DNA from: UMGS1370 sp963557065
GTDB taxonomy: Bacteria; Bacillota; Clostridia; Lachnospirales; Lachnospiraceae
NCBI GenBank assembly: GCA_963557065.1
Contig: CAUWCT010000026.1
Coordinates: 1-20,638 of the forward strand
DNA: 20,638 nucleotides
Direction: 5' to 3'
The translations under genes were made by a program, and so were the position numbers. The notes beneath the pieces are model-generated. The model was given only the letters and a program-made list of their open reading frames with translations, was not told the DNA's origin and did not search any database. Shown piece after piece: positions 5,969 through 13,869 of this stretch (position 1 is its first letter; the number at the start of each line of letters is the position of its first letter).

Positions 5969-7837
5969 ATGAGAAAATTAGCATTAAGTGATGAAATTTT
6001 GCTGTCCGTACAGCAGCCGGCCCGTTATATCGGGGGAGAGATAAATTCTGTGATGAAGGACCCGTCCAGCGTGGCAGTCCGGTTTGCCATGTGTTTCCCG
6101 GACGTTTATGAAATCGGTATGTCCCATTTGGGGATGCAGATCCTCTATGATTTTTTTAACCGGAGAGAGGATGTTTACTGTGAAAGGGTCTATTCCCCAT
6201 GGACAGATTTAGACAAAATTATGAGGGAACAGAAGATCCCTCTTTTTTCTCTGGAATCTCAAAGTCCCATTAAAGAGTTTGATTTTCTGGGAATCACTCT
6301 GCAATATGAGATGTGCTACACCAATATTTTGCAGATCCTGGATTTAGCCCAGATTCCCCTCCATGCCTGTGACAGAAGTGAACATGACCCAATCGTCATC
6401 GGAGGAGGTCCCTGCGCATATAATCCGGAACCTCTGGCAGAATTTTTTGATTTGTTTTATATCGGAGAAGGGGAAACCGTCTATTATGATTTGATAGATG
6501 CCTATAAAGAATGTAAGCAATCCGGGAAAAGCCGTCTGGAGTTTTTAGAATCAGCTGCCGGGATTCCCGGTATCTATGTTCCTGCCTTTTATGATGTTTC
6601 TTATAAGGAAGATGGGACGATTGCTTCTTTTATGCCGAACAACAGCCATGCAAAAGAGACTATTACAAAAGAAGTAGTAGTAAATCCGGATGACGCCTCT
6701 TACATTGAAAAACCGTTGGTGCCGTTTATCAAAGTTACCCAGGACCGGGTAGTTCTGGAAATCATGCGGGGTTGTATCCGGGGCTGCAGATTCTGTCAGG
6801 CCGGCAATGTATACCGGCCTTTAAGAGAGCATAGTCTGGAGTATCTGAAAGATTATGCTTATAAGATGTTAAAAAGCACCGGGCACGAAGAGATTTCCTT
6901 AAGTTCTTTAAGTTCCAGCGATTATACAAATCTGGAAGGGCTGGTTACCTTTTTGATAGAGGAATTTCATGGAAAGGGAGTCAATATTTCTCTGCCATCC
7001 CTGAGAATTGACGCATTTTCTCTGGATGTGATGAGTAAAATCCAGGATGTGAAAAAAAGCAGTCTTACCTTTGCGCCCGAAGCCGGTTCCCAGAGATTAC
7101 GGGACGTTATCAATAAAGGACTGACGGAAGAGGATATTTTAAACGGAGCGGCAGAGGCATTTCGCGGCGGCTGGAACCGGGTAAAGCTTTACTTTATGTT
7201 AGGGCTTCCAACTGAGACAACAGAAGATATAGAGGGGATTGCGCTGTTATCAGAAAAAGTAGCCGAAACCTATTATGACGAAGTTCCAAAGGAAAAACGC
7301 CAGGGCAAAGTACAGGTAACGGCCAGTTCCTCTTTCTTTGTTCCAAAACCGTTTACGCCTTTCCAGTGGGCAAAGATGTGCACAAAGGAGGAATTTTTAG
7401 AAAGAGCGGCAGTGGTCCGCAATAAATTCCGGGAAATGTTGAATTATAAAAGCCTGCGTTACAACTGGCATGAGGCGGATGTAACTGTCCTGGAGGGAGT
7501 TCTGGCACGAGGAGACCGAAAGTGTGCGGCTTTAATTGAAGAAGCCTATAAAAACGGCGCTTTATATGATTCCTGGTCAGAGTGTTTTGACAATGATATC
7601 TGGATGAGGGCCTTTGAGAGCTGTGGCCTTTCCATTGATTTTTACACTACCAGGGAACGCACTCTGGATGAAATATTCCCCTGGGACTTTATTGATGCCG
7701 GCATTTCCAAAGCATTTTTAAAGAGAGAATGGTTAAATGCCATGAATGAAACCGTTACTCCTAACTGCCGTCAGAAGTGTTCGGCCTGCGGAGCCATGAA
7801 ATGGAAGGGAGGAGTTTGCTTTGAAAATAAGAATTAA
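5969..7837 (+). CDS. B12-binding-type radical SAM protein (TIGR03960 family)
   Basis: A 622-residue protein of the family annotated only as uncharacterised radical SAM proteins. The N-terminal half (about 1-200) has the cobalamin-binding-like fold seen in the FPDVYEIGMSHLG stretch and the later IGGGPCAYNPEP and IGEGE segments. The radical SAM iron-sulfur motif is C269, C273 and C276 in CIRGCRFC. A TFAPEAGSQRLRD segment, typical of methylthiotransferase-like radical SAM proteins, follows. A cysteine-rich tail (CRQKCSACGAMKWKGGVC) could hold a second cluster or zinc. The ATG at 5969 is chosen for AGAAGGA at 5956-5962; an earlier TTG at 5942 is less likely. It heads an operon with DUF2344 and RNase G/E and overlaps the next gene by 17 bp. 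The reaction is not known; the neighbours suggest RNA or ribosome modification, which is inference. Confidence 0.88.
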   Translation: MRKLALSDEILLSVQQPARYIGGEINSVMKDPSSVAVRFAMCFPDVYEIGMSHLGMQILYDFFNRREDVYCERVYSPWTDLDKIMREQKIPLFSLESQSPIKEFDFLGITLQYEMCYTNILQILDLAQIPLHACDRSEHDPIVIGGGPCAYNPEPLAEFFDLFYIGEGETVYYDLIDAYKECKQSGKSRLEFLESAAGIPGIYVPAFYDVSYKEDGTIASFMPNNSHAKETITKEVVVNPDDASYIEKPLVPFIKVTQDRVVLEIMRGCIRGCRFCQAGNVYRPLREHSLEYLKDYAYKMLKSTGHEEISLSSLSSSDYTNLEGLVTFLIEEFHGKGVNISLPSLRIDAFSLDVMSKIQDVKKSSLTFAPEAGSQRLRDVINKGLTEEDILNGAAEAFRGGWNRVKLYFMLGLPTETTEDIEGIALLSEKVAETYYDEVPKEKRQGKVQVTASSSFFVPKPFTPFQWAKMCTKEEFLERAAVVRNKFREMLNYKSLRYNWHEADVTVLEGVLARGDRKCAALIEEAYKNGALYDSWSECFDNDIWMRAFESCGLSIDFYTTRERTLDEIFPWDFIDAGISKAFLKREWLNAMNETVTPNCRQKCSACGAMKWKGGVCFENKN

Positions 7838-8555
7838 ATTCTTCAAACAGGGAGAAATGAAATTTATCGGCCATCTGGATGTAATGCGGTATTTCCAGAA
7901 GGCAATCCGCAGGGCAGATGTGGACATCCGTTACAGTGAAGGGTTCAGCCCTCACCAGCTTATGTCTTTTGCCTCTCCGTTAAGCGTGGGTCTGACCAGC
8001 AATGGGGAGTATGTGGATATAGACGTCAATTCAACTGGCTCTTCCGAAGAAATGATCCGCCGCATCAATGATTGCTCGGTAGAGGGCATTCAGGTATTAA
8101 GCTACAAAAAACTGCCTGAGCAGGCGCCTAACGCCATGTCCATTGTGGCTGCAGCAGACTATACCCTGGGATTTCGTCCGGGATATGAGCCGGCAGATGA
8201 GGCCGCCTGGTTTCATGCGTTTGCAGAGTTTTTAAAATCTCCGTCCATCCCCATTACGAAAAAAACAAAAAAAGGGGAAAAAGAGTTGGATTTGGCTTCT
8301 CTGATTTATGAAGTGAAATTGTGTTCCTGCCCGCTTTTAGAAGACAAACCGGGTATTTTCCTGAAACTTTCTGCCGGGAGCGCTGCCAATATTAAGCCGG
8401 AACTGGTACTGGACGCTTATTATCATTCTCTGGGAAAAGAACGGCCGGAGTTTGCCTTTTTCATTCAAAGAGAAGATGTGTATGCGGCAGACTATGATGA
8501 ACATGGATGTGTTCATTTTATCTCCCTGGATGAAATAGGTGAAACCATTGAATGA
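7821..8555 (+). CDS. DUF2344 / radical SAM-linked protein (TIGR03936 family)
   Basis: A 244-residue protein of unknown function, nearly always coded beside or fused to the preceding radical SAM family. The start KIRIKFFKQGEMKFIGHLDVMR and the SEGFSPHQLMSFASPLSVGLTSNGEY segment are family signatures. No membrane or signal segment is seen. The start is TTG with GGGAGGAG about eight bases upstream, and it overlaps the radical SAM gene by 17 bp. It overlaps RNase G/E by 17 bp at its other end. This implies translational coupling and a shared stoichiometry. A role as partner or substrate adaptor of the radical SAM enzyme is inferred from context alone. Confidence 0.88.
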   Translation: MKIRIKFFKQGEMKFIGHLDVMRYFQKAIRRADVDIRYSEGFSPHQLMSFASPLSVGLTSNGEYVDIDVNSTGSSEEMIRRINDCSVEGIQVLSYKKLPEQAPNAMSIVAAADYTLGFRPGYEPADEAAWFHAFAEFLKSPSIPITKKTKKGEKELDLASLIYEVKLCSCPLLEDKPGIFLKLSAGSAANIKPELVLDAYYHSLGKERPEFAFFIQREDVYAADYDEHGCVHFISLDEIGETIE

Positions 8556-9765
8556 GAACTACATCAGTACAGAGACTGCTGCAAAACTGATTATTACAGA
8601 GTATAAAGACAAAATTGCTTCTGTGCTGATGGAAAACAGCCGCCCGGTCCAGATTTCCATGGAACCTGATAATCAGGAATCTATACTTGGCAATATCTAT
8701 ATTGGGCGGGTTCAAAACATTGTAAAAAACATTAACGCCGCATTTGTAGAAATTGCTCCGGGACAGGTTTGCTATTACAGTCTGTCAGAAAACCGTCTTC
8801 ACTGGTTTGGAAATATTCCTGAAAACCGCCCGCTGCGCATTGGCGATGAGATTATGGTTCAGGTAGAAAAAGATGGAATCAAGACAAAATCGCCTATGCT
8901 GACGTCCAACATCAGTTTAAGCGGAAAATACTGCGTTTTGACGTCCCTTCATTCCCAAATCAGTTTCTCCAGTAAGATTCGCAGCCCTTTGTGGAAGGAA
9001 ACTCTGAAAAGCCATCTGGAATCAGAGCGAACCGGAGAATGGGGGGGCATTATCCGCACCAATGCAAAATCGGCAGAGGAAGAAGCAATTCTGGCTGAAT
9101 TTAAAACATTATCCGGGCAATTCAAAAAAATACTGGAGGAACGGAAATTTCGGACCTGCTACAGTCTGCTTTACCAGGCTTTTCCTGCATATCTGAATGA
9201 GGTAAGAAATGCCTATTCGGTATCTTTAAAAGAAATTGTAACAGACAAAAAGCCTTTATATGATGAAATTTTTTCCTATCTTTCTGTCTATCAGCCGGAA
9301 GATTTGGGAAAGCTGAAGTTTTATGAAGACCCATTGCTGTCTCTGTCCTCTCTGTACAGTCTGCAGACTGTATTTTCCCAGGCCGTTCAGCCAAGAGTGT
9401 GGTTAAAATCCGGCGGTTATCTTGTAATCGAACCGACAGAAGCCATGACGGTGATTGATGTGAACACAGGTAAATTTTCCGGCAAAAAAAATATGCGGGA
9501 AACCCTGTTAAAGATTAATCTGGAAGCGGCAGAAGCGGTTGCACGGGAGCTGCGGCTCCGCAATTTATCCGGAATTATTGTTGTGGACTTTATAGACATG
9601 GAAACAGACGAGGATAAGGAAACTCTAATGGAACACCTGCGTCTGGCAGTTCAAAAAGATCCCATTAAAACAACGGTTGTAGATATGACCCGGCTTAACT
9701 TAGTTGAGATTACCCGCAAAAAAGTAAGGCCGTCCCTCTATCAGCAGATCCGGGTAACCGTCTAG
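8539..9765 (+). CDS. rng: Ribonuclease G/E family endoribonuclease
   Basis: A 408-residue RNase E/G family enzyme that cuts single-stranded A/U-rich RNA, acting in mRNA decay and rRNA maturation. An S1 domain (about 40-125) begins with GNIYIGRVQNI. The catalytic DNase I-like domain holds the magnesium-binding aspartates D307 (IDVNTGKFSG) and D350 (VVDFIDM), spaced 43 residues as in E. coli RNase E. The chain ends at LVEITRKKVRPSLYQQIRVTV, just where RNase E would continue to its CPxC zinc-link, so zinc-mediated assembly is not expected. GTG at 8539 is the chosen start, giving a 17-bp overlap with DUF2344; its Shine-Dalgarno match is weak (GGA at 8528-8530), in line with coupled translation. 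TTG at 8548 is an alternative. Confidence 0.92.
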   Translation: MKPLNENYISTETAAKLIITEYKDKIASVLMENSRPVQISMEPDNQESILGNIYIGRVQNIVKNINAAFVEIAPGQVCYYSLSENRLHWFGNIPENRPLRIGDEIMVQVEKDGIKTKSPMLTSNISLSGKYCVLTSLHSQISFSSKIRSPLWKETLKSHLESERTGEWGGIIRTNAKSAEEEAILAEFKTLSGQFKKILEERKFRTCYSLLYQAFPAYLNEVRNAYSVSLKEIVTDKKPLYDEIFSYLSVYQPEDLGKLKFYEDPLLSLSSLYSLQTVFSQAVQPRVWLKSGGYLVIEPTEAMTVIDVNTGKFSGKKNMRETLLKINLEAAEAVARELRLRNLSGIIVVDFIDMETDEDKETLMEHLRLAVQKDPIKTTVVDMTRLNLVEITRKKVRPSLYQQIRVTV

Positions 9766-9804
9766 CTGAACGATTACTTAATCTGGAGGCAGTTAAAAAA
9801 GCAG

Positions 9805-9833
9805 TTGACAGATAAGGAAAAGAATGCTATATT
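9805..9833 (+). promoter_or_regulatory. Promoter of the L21 leader and rplU operon
   Basis: TTGACA at 9805-9810, 17-bp spacer, TATATT at 9828-9833. A near-consensus housekeeping promoter, as expected for a ribosomal protein operon. It lies 40 bp past the RNase G stop. Confidence 0.8.
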
Positions 9834-9839
9834 GTTAAA

Positions 9840-9926
9840 GTATGCCGCACAATGAGGTTATAAGGACACAGATACAGAATGTGTTCTGTGGACACCACAG
9901 TTGGCGAGTAATGATAAATAGGAGGT
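9840..9926 (+). ncRNA. Ribosomal protein L21 leader (cis-regulatory RNA)
   Basis: The structured 5' leader of rplU, consistent in position with the known Firmicutes L21 leader. Three helices can be drawn: 9864-9870 with 9880-9886 (one G-U pair), 9874-9879 with 9884-9889, and 9886-9891 with 9895-9900 (CTGTGG-ACA-CCACAG). The first and third can almost coexist and would stack; the second competes with both. The ribosome binding site AGGAGGT follows at 9920-9926. Presumed autoregulation by L21 or another product of the operon is inferred from known leaders. Exact ends are estimates. Confidence 0.65.
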
Positions 9927-9933
9927 GCCTTTC

Positions 9934-10242
9934 ATGTACGCGATTATTGCAACAGGTGGAAAGCAGTACAAAGTAGCTGAAGGCGATATCATTAAGGTAG
10001 AAAAGCTTGGCGTAGACGCTGGCGAGACCGTAACTTTCGATCAGGTACTGGCTGTGAATAATGGTGAGTTGACCATTGGATGCCCAACCGTAGCAGGCGC
10101 AACTGTTACCGCTACCGTAGAAAAAGAAGGTAAGGGCAAGAAAGTTATCGTTTACAAGTATAAGAGAAAGACTGGCTATCATAAGAAAAACGGCCACAGA
10201 CAGCTCTATACTCAGGTTAAGATTGAAAAGATCAATGCTTAA
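9934..10242 (+). CDS. rplU: 50S ribosomal protein L21
   Basis: A 102-residue protein with the standard L21 start MYAIIATGGKQYKV, the EGD(I)I motif and a basic C-terminal half (VYKYKRKTGYHKKNGHRQ). It binds 23S rRNA in the large subunit. AGGAGGT lies seven bases before the ATG; an upstream GTG at 9925 overlaps that site and is not the start. It is the first gene of the rplU-prp-rpmA set. Confidence 0.98.
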   Translation: MYAIIATGGKQYKVAEGDIIKVEKLGVDAGETVTFDQVLAVNNGELTIGCPTVAGATVTATVEKEGKGKKVIVYKYKRKTGYHKKNGHRQLYTQVKIEKINA

Positions 10243-10250
10243 TTAACACC

Positions 10251-10598
10251 ATGATTCAGGTAACGGTATTTACAAAAAAATGTACTGGGACTGTTTCTGA
10301 ATATGAATATTTGGGAGTGAAGTTATTGGGACATGCCGGTTTTGATGACAGCGGCAGAGATATTCTCTGCGCGGCAGTATCAGCGCTGGTGCTCAATACC
10401 GTAAATTCCATCGATGTATTCACAGAAGACAGTTTTAAGACAGAGCAGGATGAAGAAAGCGGATATTTATCATTTTGTCTTTCTTCCAATATCAGTCCGG
10501 AATCAAAACTCCTTTTAAACTCCTTAGTTCTGGGACTTCAGAATATTGAGGAGGAGTATGGGAGAGCATATATTCATATCCGATTCAAGGAGGTGTAG
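10251..10598 (+). CDS. prp: Ribosomal-processing cysteine protease Prp
   Basis: A 115-residue protein of the Prp family (once called YsxB), the cysteine protease that removes the N-terminal leader of L27 in Firmicutes. The catalytic pair is H28 in GHAG and C40 in DILCAAVS, with the 12-residue spacing known from the family. It sits between rplU and rpmA, its standard place, eight bases after the rplU stop. No clear Shine-Dalgarno sequence precedes the ATG (upstream reads CTTAATTAACACC), so it probably depends on translational coupling and is made at lower level than its ribosomal neighbours. Its presence fits the L27 leader encoded next. Confidence 0.95.
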   Translation: MIQVTVFTKKCTGTVSEYEYLGVKLLGHAGFDDSGRDILCAAVSALVLNTVNSIDVFTEDSFKTEQDEESGYLSFCLSSNISPESKLLLNSLVLGLQNIEEEYGRAYIHIRFKEV

Positions 10599-10602
10599 AC
10601 AC

Positions 10603-10893
10603 ATGTTAAAGATGAACCTTCAGTTTTTTGCTCATAAGAAAGGTGTAGGCTCTACTAAAAACGGCAGAGATTCCGAGTCCAAGAGACTTGGCGCCAAGAG
10701 AGCAGATGGACAGTTCGTTTTAGCTGGCAACATTCTGTACAGACAGCGTGGAACCAAGATCCATCCAGGCAACAACGTAGGACGTGGCGGCGATGATACT
10801 TTATTCGCTTTAGTTGACGGCGTTGTTAAATTTGAAAGAAAGGGCAGAGACAAGAAGCAGGTTTCTGTTTACCCAAGAGCAATCAACGAATAA
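10603..10893 (+). CDS. rpmA: 50S ribosomal protein L27 with cleavable leader
   Basis: A 96-residue L27. It starts MLKMNLQFF, the nine-residue leader cut by Prp between F9 and A10 to give mature AHKKGVGSTKNGRDS. The mature N-terminus reaches the peptidyl transferase centre, so removal of the leader is needed for function. AAGGAGGTG lies eight bases before the ATG, a strong site that overlaps the prp stop codon. Confidence 0.98.
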   Translation: MLKMNLQFFAHKKGVGSTKNGRDSESKRLGAKRADGQFVLAGNILYRQRGTKIHPGNNVGRGGDDTLFALVDGVVKFERKGRDKKQVSVYPRAINE

Positions 10894-10898
10894 TTACG

Positions 10899-10936
10899 AA
10901 GGCTTCATACTTTCAGAGGTATGGAGCCTTTCTTTC
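10899..10936 (+). terminator. Terminator-like hairpin between rpmA and obgE
   Basis: AAGGCTTCATAC (10899-10910) pairs with GTATGGAGCCTT (10919-10930), one wobble, 8-base loop, followed by TCTTTC. The interrupted T tract suggests partial termination, lowering obgE expression relative to the ribosomal proteins. Confidence 0.7.
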
Positions 10937-11004
10937 GCTATCACTATTTATCTGGAAATTCCAGATAAGGCAGCGATTTCCGTTAAGAAAGGAATATTCA
11001 ATTT

Positions 11005-12291
11005 ATGTTTGCCGACAGCGCAAAAGTATTTATTAAATCAGGAAAAGGCGGAGATGGCCATGTCAGTTTCCGCCGGGAACTTTATGTAGCAAACGGCGGT
11101 CCGGACGGAGGAGACGGCGGACGGGGCGGCGATATTATTTTTGAAGTAGACGACGGTTTAAATACTCTGACGGATTTCCGCCATGTCAGAAAATATGTAG
11201 CCGGAAGCGGAGAAGAGGGCGGCAAGCGCCGATGTCATGGGGCAGATGGGAAGGATCTGATTATCAAAGTTCCGGAAGGAACCATTATCAAGGATTTTGA
11301 ATCTGGCAAGGTAATTGCAGATATGTCTGGAGAAAACCGGCGTGAAATCATTTTAAAAGGCGGAAAAGGCGGACTTGGAAATATGCACTTTGCCACATCT
11401 ACCATGCAGGTTCCCAAATATGCCCAGCCTGGACAGCCTGCTCAGGAACTGTGGGTTTTACTGGAGTTAAAGGTAATTGCAGACGTAGGCCTGGTAGGAT
11501 TTCCTAACGTAGGAAAATCCACCCTGCTGTCCAGAGTCAGCAACGCCCGCCCCAAAATTGCAAATTACCATTTTACAACCTTAAATCCTCATCTGGGCGT
11601 TGTAGACCTGGGAGAGGGCGCAGGGTTTGTAATGGCAGATATTCCAGGACTGATTGAAGGAGCTTCTGAGGGAATTGGCTTGGGGCATTCCTTTTTAAAG
11701 CATATTGAGCGTACAAAGGTGCTGATCCATGTAGTAGACTCCGCTTCTACAGAAGGAAGAGATCCGGTTGCAGATATTCGTGCAATCAACAAAGAACTGG
11801 AAGCCTATAATCCGGAACTTTTATCACGTCCCCAGGTAATCGCGGCAAATAAAATTGACGCTATCTATGAGGACGGAGAAGAAAATCCAGTGGATCGCCT
11901 GCGCAGGGAATTTGAACCGGACGGCATTCAGGTATATCCTATTTCCGCAGTCAGCGGGCAGGGAGTAAAAGAACTTCTTTATCACGTCAATGAACTGCTG
12001 AAAACTGTTGACAGAAAGCCAGTCATATTTGAAAAAGAATTTGACATGAGTATGAAAGCGGTTGAAAATCTGCCCTATACGGTAGAAAAAGAAAAAGAAG
12101 GCATCTATGTCGTTGAGGGACCCAAGATTGATAAGATGCTTGGCTATACCAATCTGGATTCTGAAAAAGGATTCGAGTTCTTCCAGAAATTCTTAAAAAA
12201 TACGGGGATTTTAGAGGATCTGGAAAAAGCAGGAATTGAAGAAGGCGATACAGTCCGCATGTATGGTCTGGAATTTGATTATTATAAGTAA
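11005..12291 (+). CDS. obgE: GTPase ObgE/CgtA
   Basis: A 428-residue essential GTPase of 50S subunit assembly and stress control. The glycine-rich Obg domain occupies about 1-158. The G domain follows with the P-loop GFPNVGKS at 165-172, the G3 motif at 212-215 (DIPG) and the G4 motif NKID at 282-285. The C-terminal OCT domain, typical of Gram-positive Obg, covers about 350-428. The start ATG has AGAAAGGA upstream. Position after rpmA is conserved across Firmicutes. Confidence 0.97.
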   Translation: MFADSAKVFIKSGKGGDGHVSFRRELYVANGGPDGGDGGRGGDIIFEVDDGLNTLTDFRHVRKYVAGSGEEGGKRRCHGADGKDLIIKVPEGTIIKDFESGKVIADMSGENRREIILKGGKGGLGNMHFATSTMQVPKYAQPGQPAQELWVLLELKVIADVGLVGFPNVGKSTLLSRVSNARPKIANYHFTTLNPHLGVVDLGEGAGFVMADIPGLIEGASEGIGLGHSFLKHIERTKVLIHVVDSASTEGRDPVADIRAINKELEAYNPELLSRPQVIAANKIDAIYEDGEENPVDRLRREFEPDGIQVYPISAVSGQGVKELLYHVNELLKTVDRKPVIFEKEFDMSMKAVENLPYTVEKEKEGIYVVEGPKIDKMLGYTNLDSEKGFEFFQKFLKNTGILEDLEKAGIEEGDTVRMYGLEFDYYK

Positions 12292-12331
12292 TACACAATG
12301 ATACGGCCTGTTTTGGGCCTGGAGGAAATAA

Positions 12332-12625
12332 ATGACAAGCAAACAAAGAGCCTATTTAAAAGGTCTGGCTATGGATATGGACTCTATTTTTCAGATTGGA
12401 AAATCCAGCCTTACGCCTGAAGTAACCCAGGCAGTGGAGGAAGCATTAGAAGCCAGGGAATTAATTAAAATCACCTTATTAAAAAACTGTCTGGATGATA
12501 TTCATGCTGTGGCACAGACCCTTGCTGAGAGAACTCATTCTGAAGTAGTTCAGGTAATCGGGCGTAAAATTGTATTATACAAGCCTGCAAAGGATGAAAA
12601 AAAGAGAAAGATCGTCCTTTCATAG
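12332..12625 (+). CDS. yhbY: YhbY family RNA-binding (CRM domain) protein
   Basis: A 97-residue single CRM domain protein, the usual length. The QIGK segment near residue 21 and the VEEALEARELIKI stretch are family marks. It associates with pre-50S particles. GGAGG precedes the ATG, and the gene follows obgE by 40 bases, consistent with shared ribosome assembly roles. It runs into nadD with a 12-base gap. Confidence 0.93.
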   Translation: MTSKQRAYLKGLAMDMDSIFQIGKSSLTPEVTQAVEEALEARELIKITLLKNCLDDIHAVAQTLAERTHSEVVQVIGRKIVLYKPAKDEKKRKIVLS

Positions 12626-12637
12626 GAGGGAATTGCT

Positions 12638-13246
12638 ATGTCCAAAATCGGAATCATGGGCGGAACCTTCGACCCCATCCACAACGGACATCTTAGGCTG
12701 GCAGAGCAGGCTTACCATCAGTATCATCTGGATGCTGTCTGGTTTATGCCTTCCGGCCAGCCGCCTCACAAAAAAGATCATAAAGTAACCGATGCGGATA
12801 TACGCTGTAAAATGGTTCAAATCGCCATTGCGGAATATCCGTATTTTTGCTGTTCTGATTTTGAAGTGAAACGTTGCGGCAATACGTATACAGCTCAGAC
12901 ATTGGCACTTCTAAAAGAAAAATATCCGGAACACAGATTTTATTTTATTGTGGGTGCAGATTCTTTATATGAAATCGAAAGCTGGTACCATCCGGAGCTG
13001 GTAATGAAGGAAACCACATTTTTGGCAGCAGGCAGAGCCTATCCCAAGGCTGCCAGGCCCATAGAAGAGCAGATTCTTTATCTGGAACAGACTTACAAAG
13101 CAGACATCCGGCATCTAAACTGCGAAGAAATCTCTATTTCTTCAGAAGAGATCCGAAAACTTGCAGCCAGAGGTCATTCTATCACATCTTTAATACCGCC
13201 AAAAGTTGAGGATTATATCCGAATGCACCAGCTTTATAAACGATAA
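12638..13246 (+). CDS. nadD: Nicotinate-nucleotide adenylyltransferase
   Basis: A 202-residue enzyme that joins nicotinate mononucleotide and ATP to make deamido-NAD in NAD synthesis. The nucleotidyltransferase signature GGTFDPIHNGH is at residues 8-18 and the second ATP-binding motif ISSEEIR at 167-173. AGGAGG is well placed before the ATG. The nadD-yqeK-rsfS order is standard in Firmicutes. Confidence 0.97.
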   Translation: MSKIGIMGGTFDPIHNGHLRLAEQAYHQYHLDAVWFMPSGQPPHKKDHKVTDADIRCKMVQIAIAEYPYFCCSDFEVKRCGNTYTAQTLALLKEKYPEHRFYFIVGADSLYEIESWYHPELVMKETTFLAAGRAYPKAARPIEEQILYLEQTYKADIRHLNCEEISISSEEIRKLAARGHSITSLIPPKVEDYIRMHQLYKR

Positions 13247-13261
13247 AAAGGAGGCAGACCT

Positions 13262-13849
13262 ATGAGTAATTCTCCAAGTCAGATTGCTGTGTTCAGAAAA
13301 AAATTGAAAAAGAAACTTTCACCTGTTCGTTATGAGCATTCCCTGTCTGTATCCTATACCTGTATGTGCCTGGCAATGCGCTATGGTTGTGATATAGATA
13401 AGGCTGAATTAGCCGGCCTTTTGCATGACTGCGGAAAGAGGTTTTCTGATGAGGTAATTCTAAAAAAATGTGAAAAAAATCATATTCCGCTGACAGATGC
13501 ACAAAGAAAGGCAACATCTGTGCTCCATGCCGATTATGGCGCCTGGCTGGCCAAAAATAAATTTGAAATACAGGATGAAGAGATTTTAAATGCCATTTTA
13601 TATCACACTACGGGAAGACCGGAAATGACTTTGCTGGAAAAGATTTTGTACGTGGCAGATTTTATTGAGCCGCGGCGCAGCAAGGCTCCCAACCTGTCCA
13701 AATTCCGTCAACTGGCATTTGAGGATTTAGATGAAACGATTTATCTGATTTTAGAGGGAACGTTAAACTATTTATCTGAAAAAGGCGGGTTTATTCACCC
13801 GGCTACCCTGCAGACATATGAATATTATAAAGAGCAACGAAAAAAATAA
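13262..13849 (+). CDS. yqeK: HD-domain protein YqeK (Ap4A hydrolase)
   Basis: A 195-residue HD-domain phosphohydrolase. Metal ligands include H26 (YEHSLSV) and H55-D56 (LLHDCGK), followed by H in SVLHADYGAW, H in LYHTTGRP and D in YVADFIEP. The family splits diadenosine tetraphosphate symmetrically to ADP, linking it to stress signalling. GGAGG precedes the ATG. It is co-transcribed with nadD and rsfS. Confidence 0.93.
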   Translation: MSNSPSQIAVFRKKLKKKLSPVRYEHSLSVSYTCMCLAMRYGCDIDKAELAGLLHDCGKRFSDEVILKKCEKNHIPLTDAQRKATSVLHADYGAWLAKNKFEIQDEEILNAILYHTTGRPEMTLLEKILYVADFIEPRRSKAPNLSKFRQLAFEDLDETIYLILEGTLNYLSEKGGFIHPATLQTYEYYKEQRKK

Positions 13850-13869
13850 CCGGAAAGAGAGGATTTTGA

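Noticed and set aside
10814..11089. Plus-strand frame across the end of rpmA and start of obgE
   Set aside because: It runs through the terminator hairpin in a different frame from both genes.
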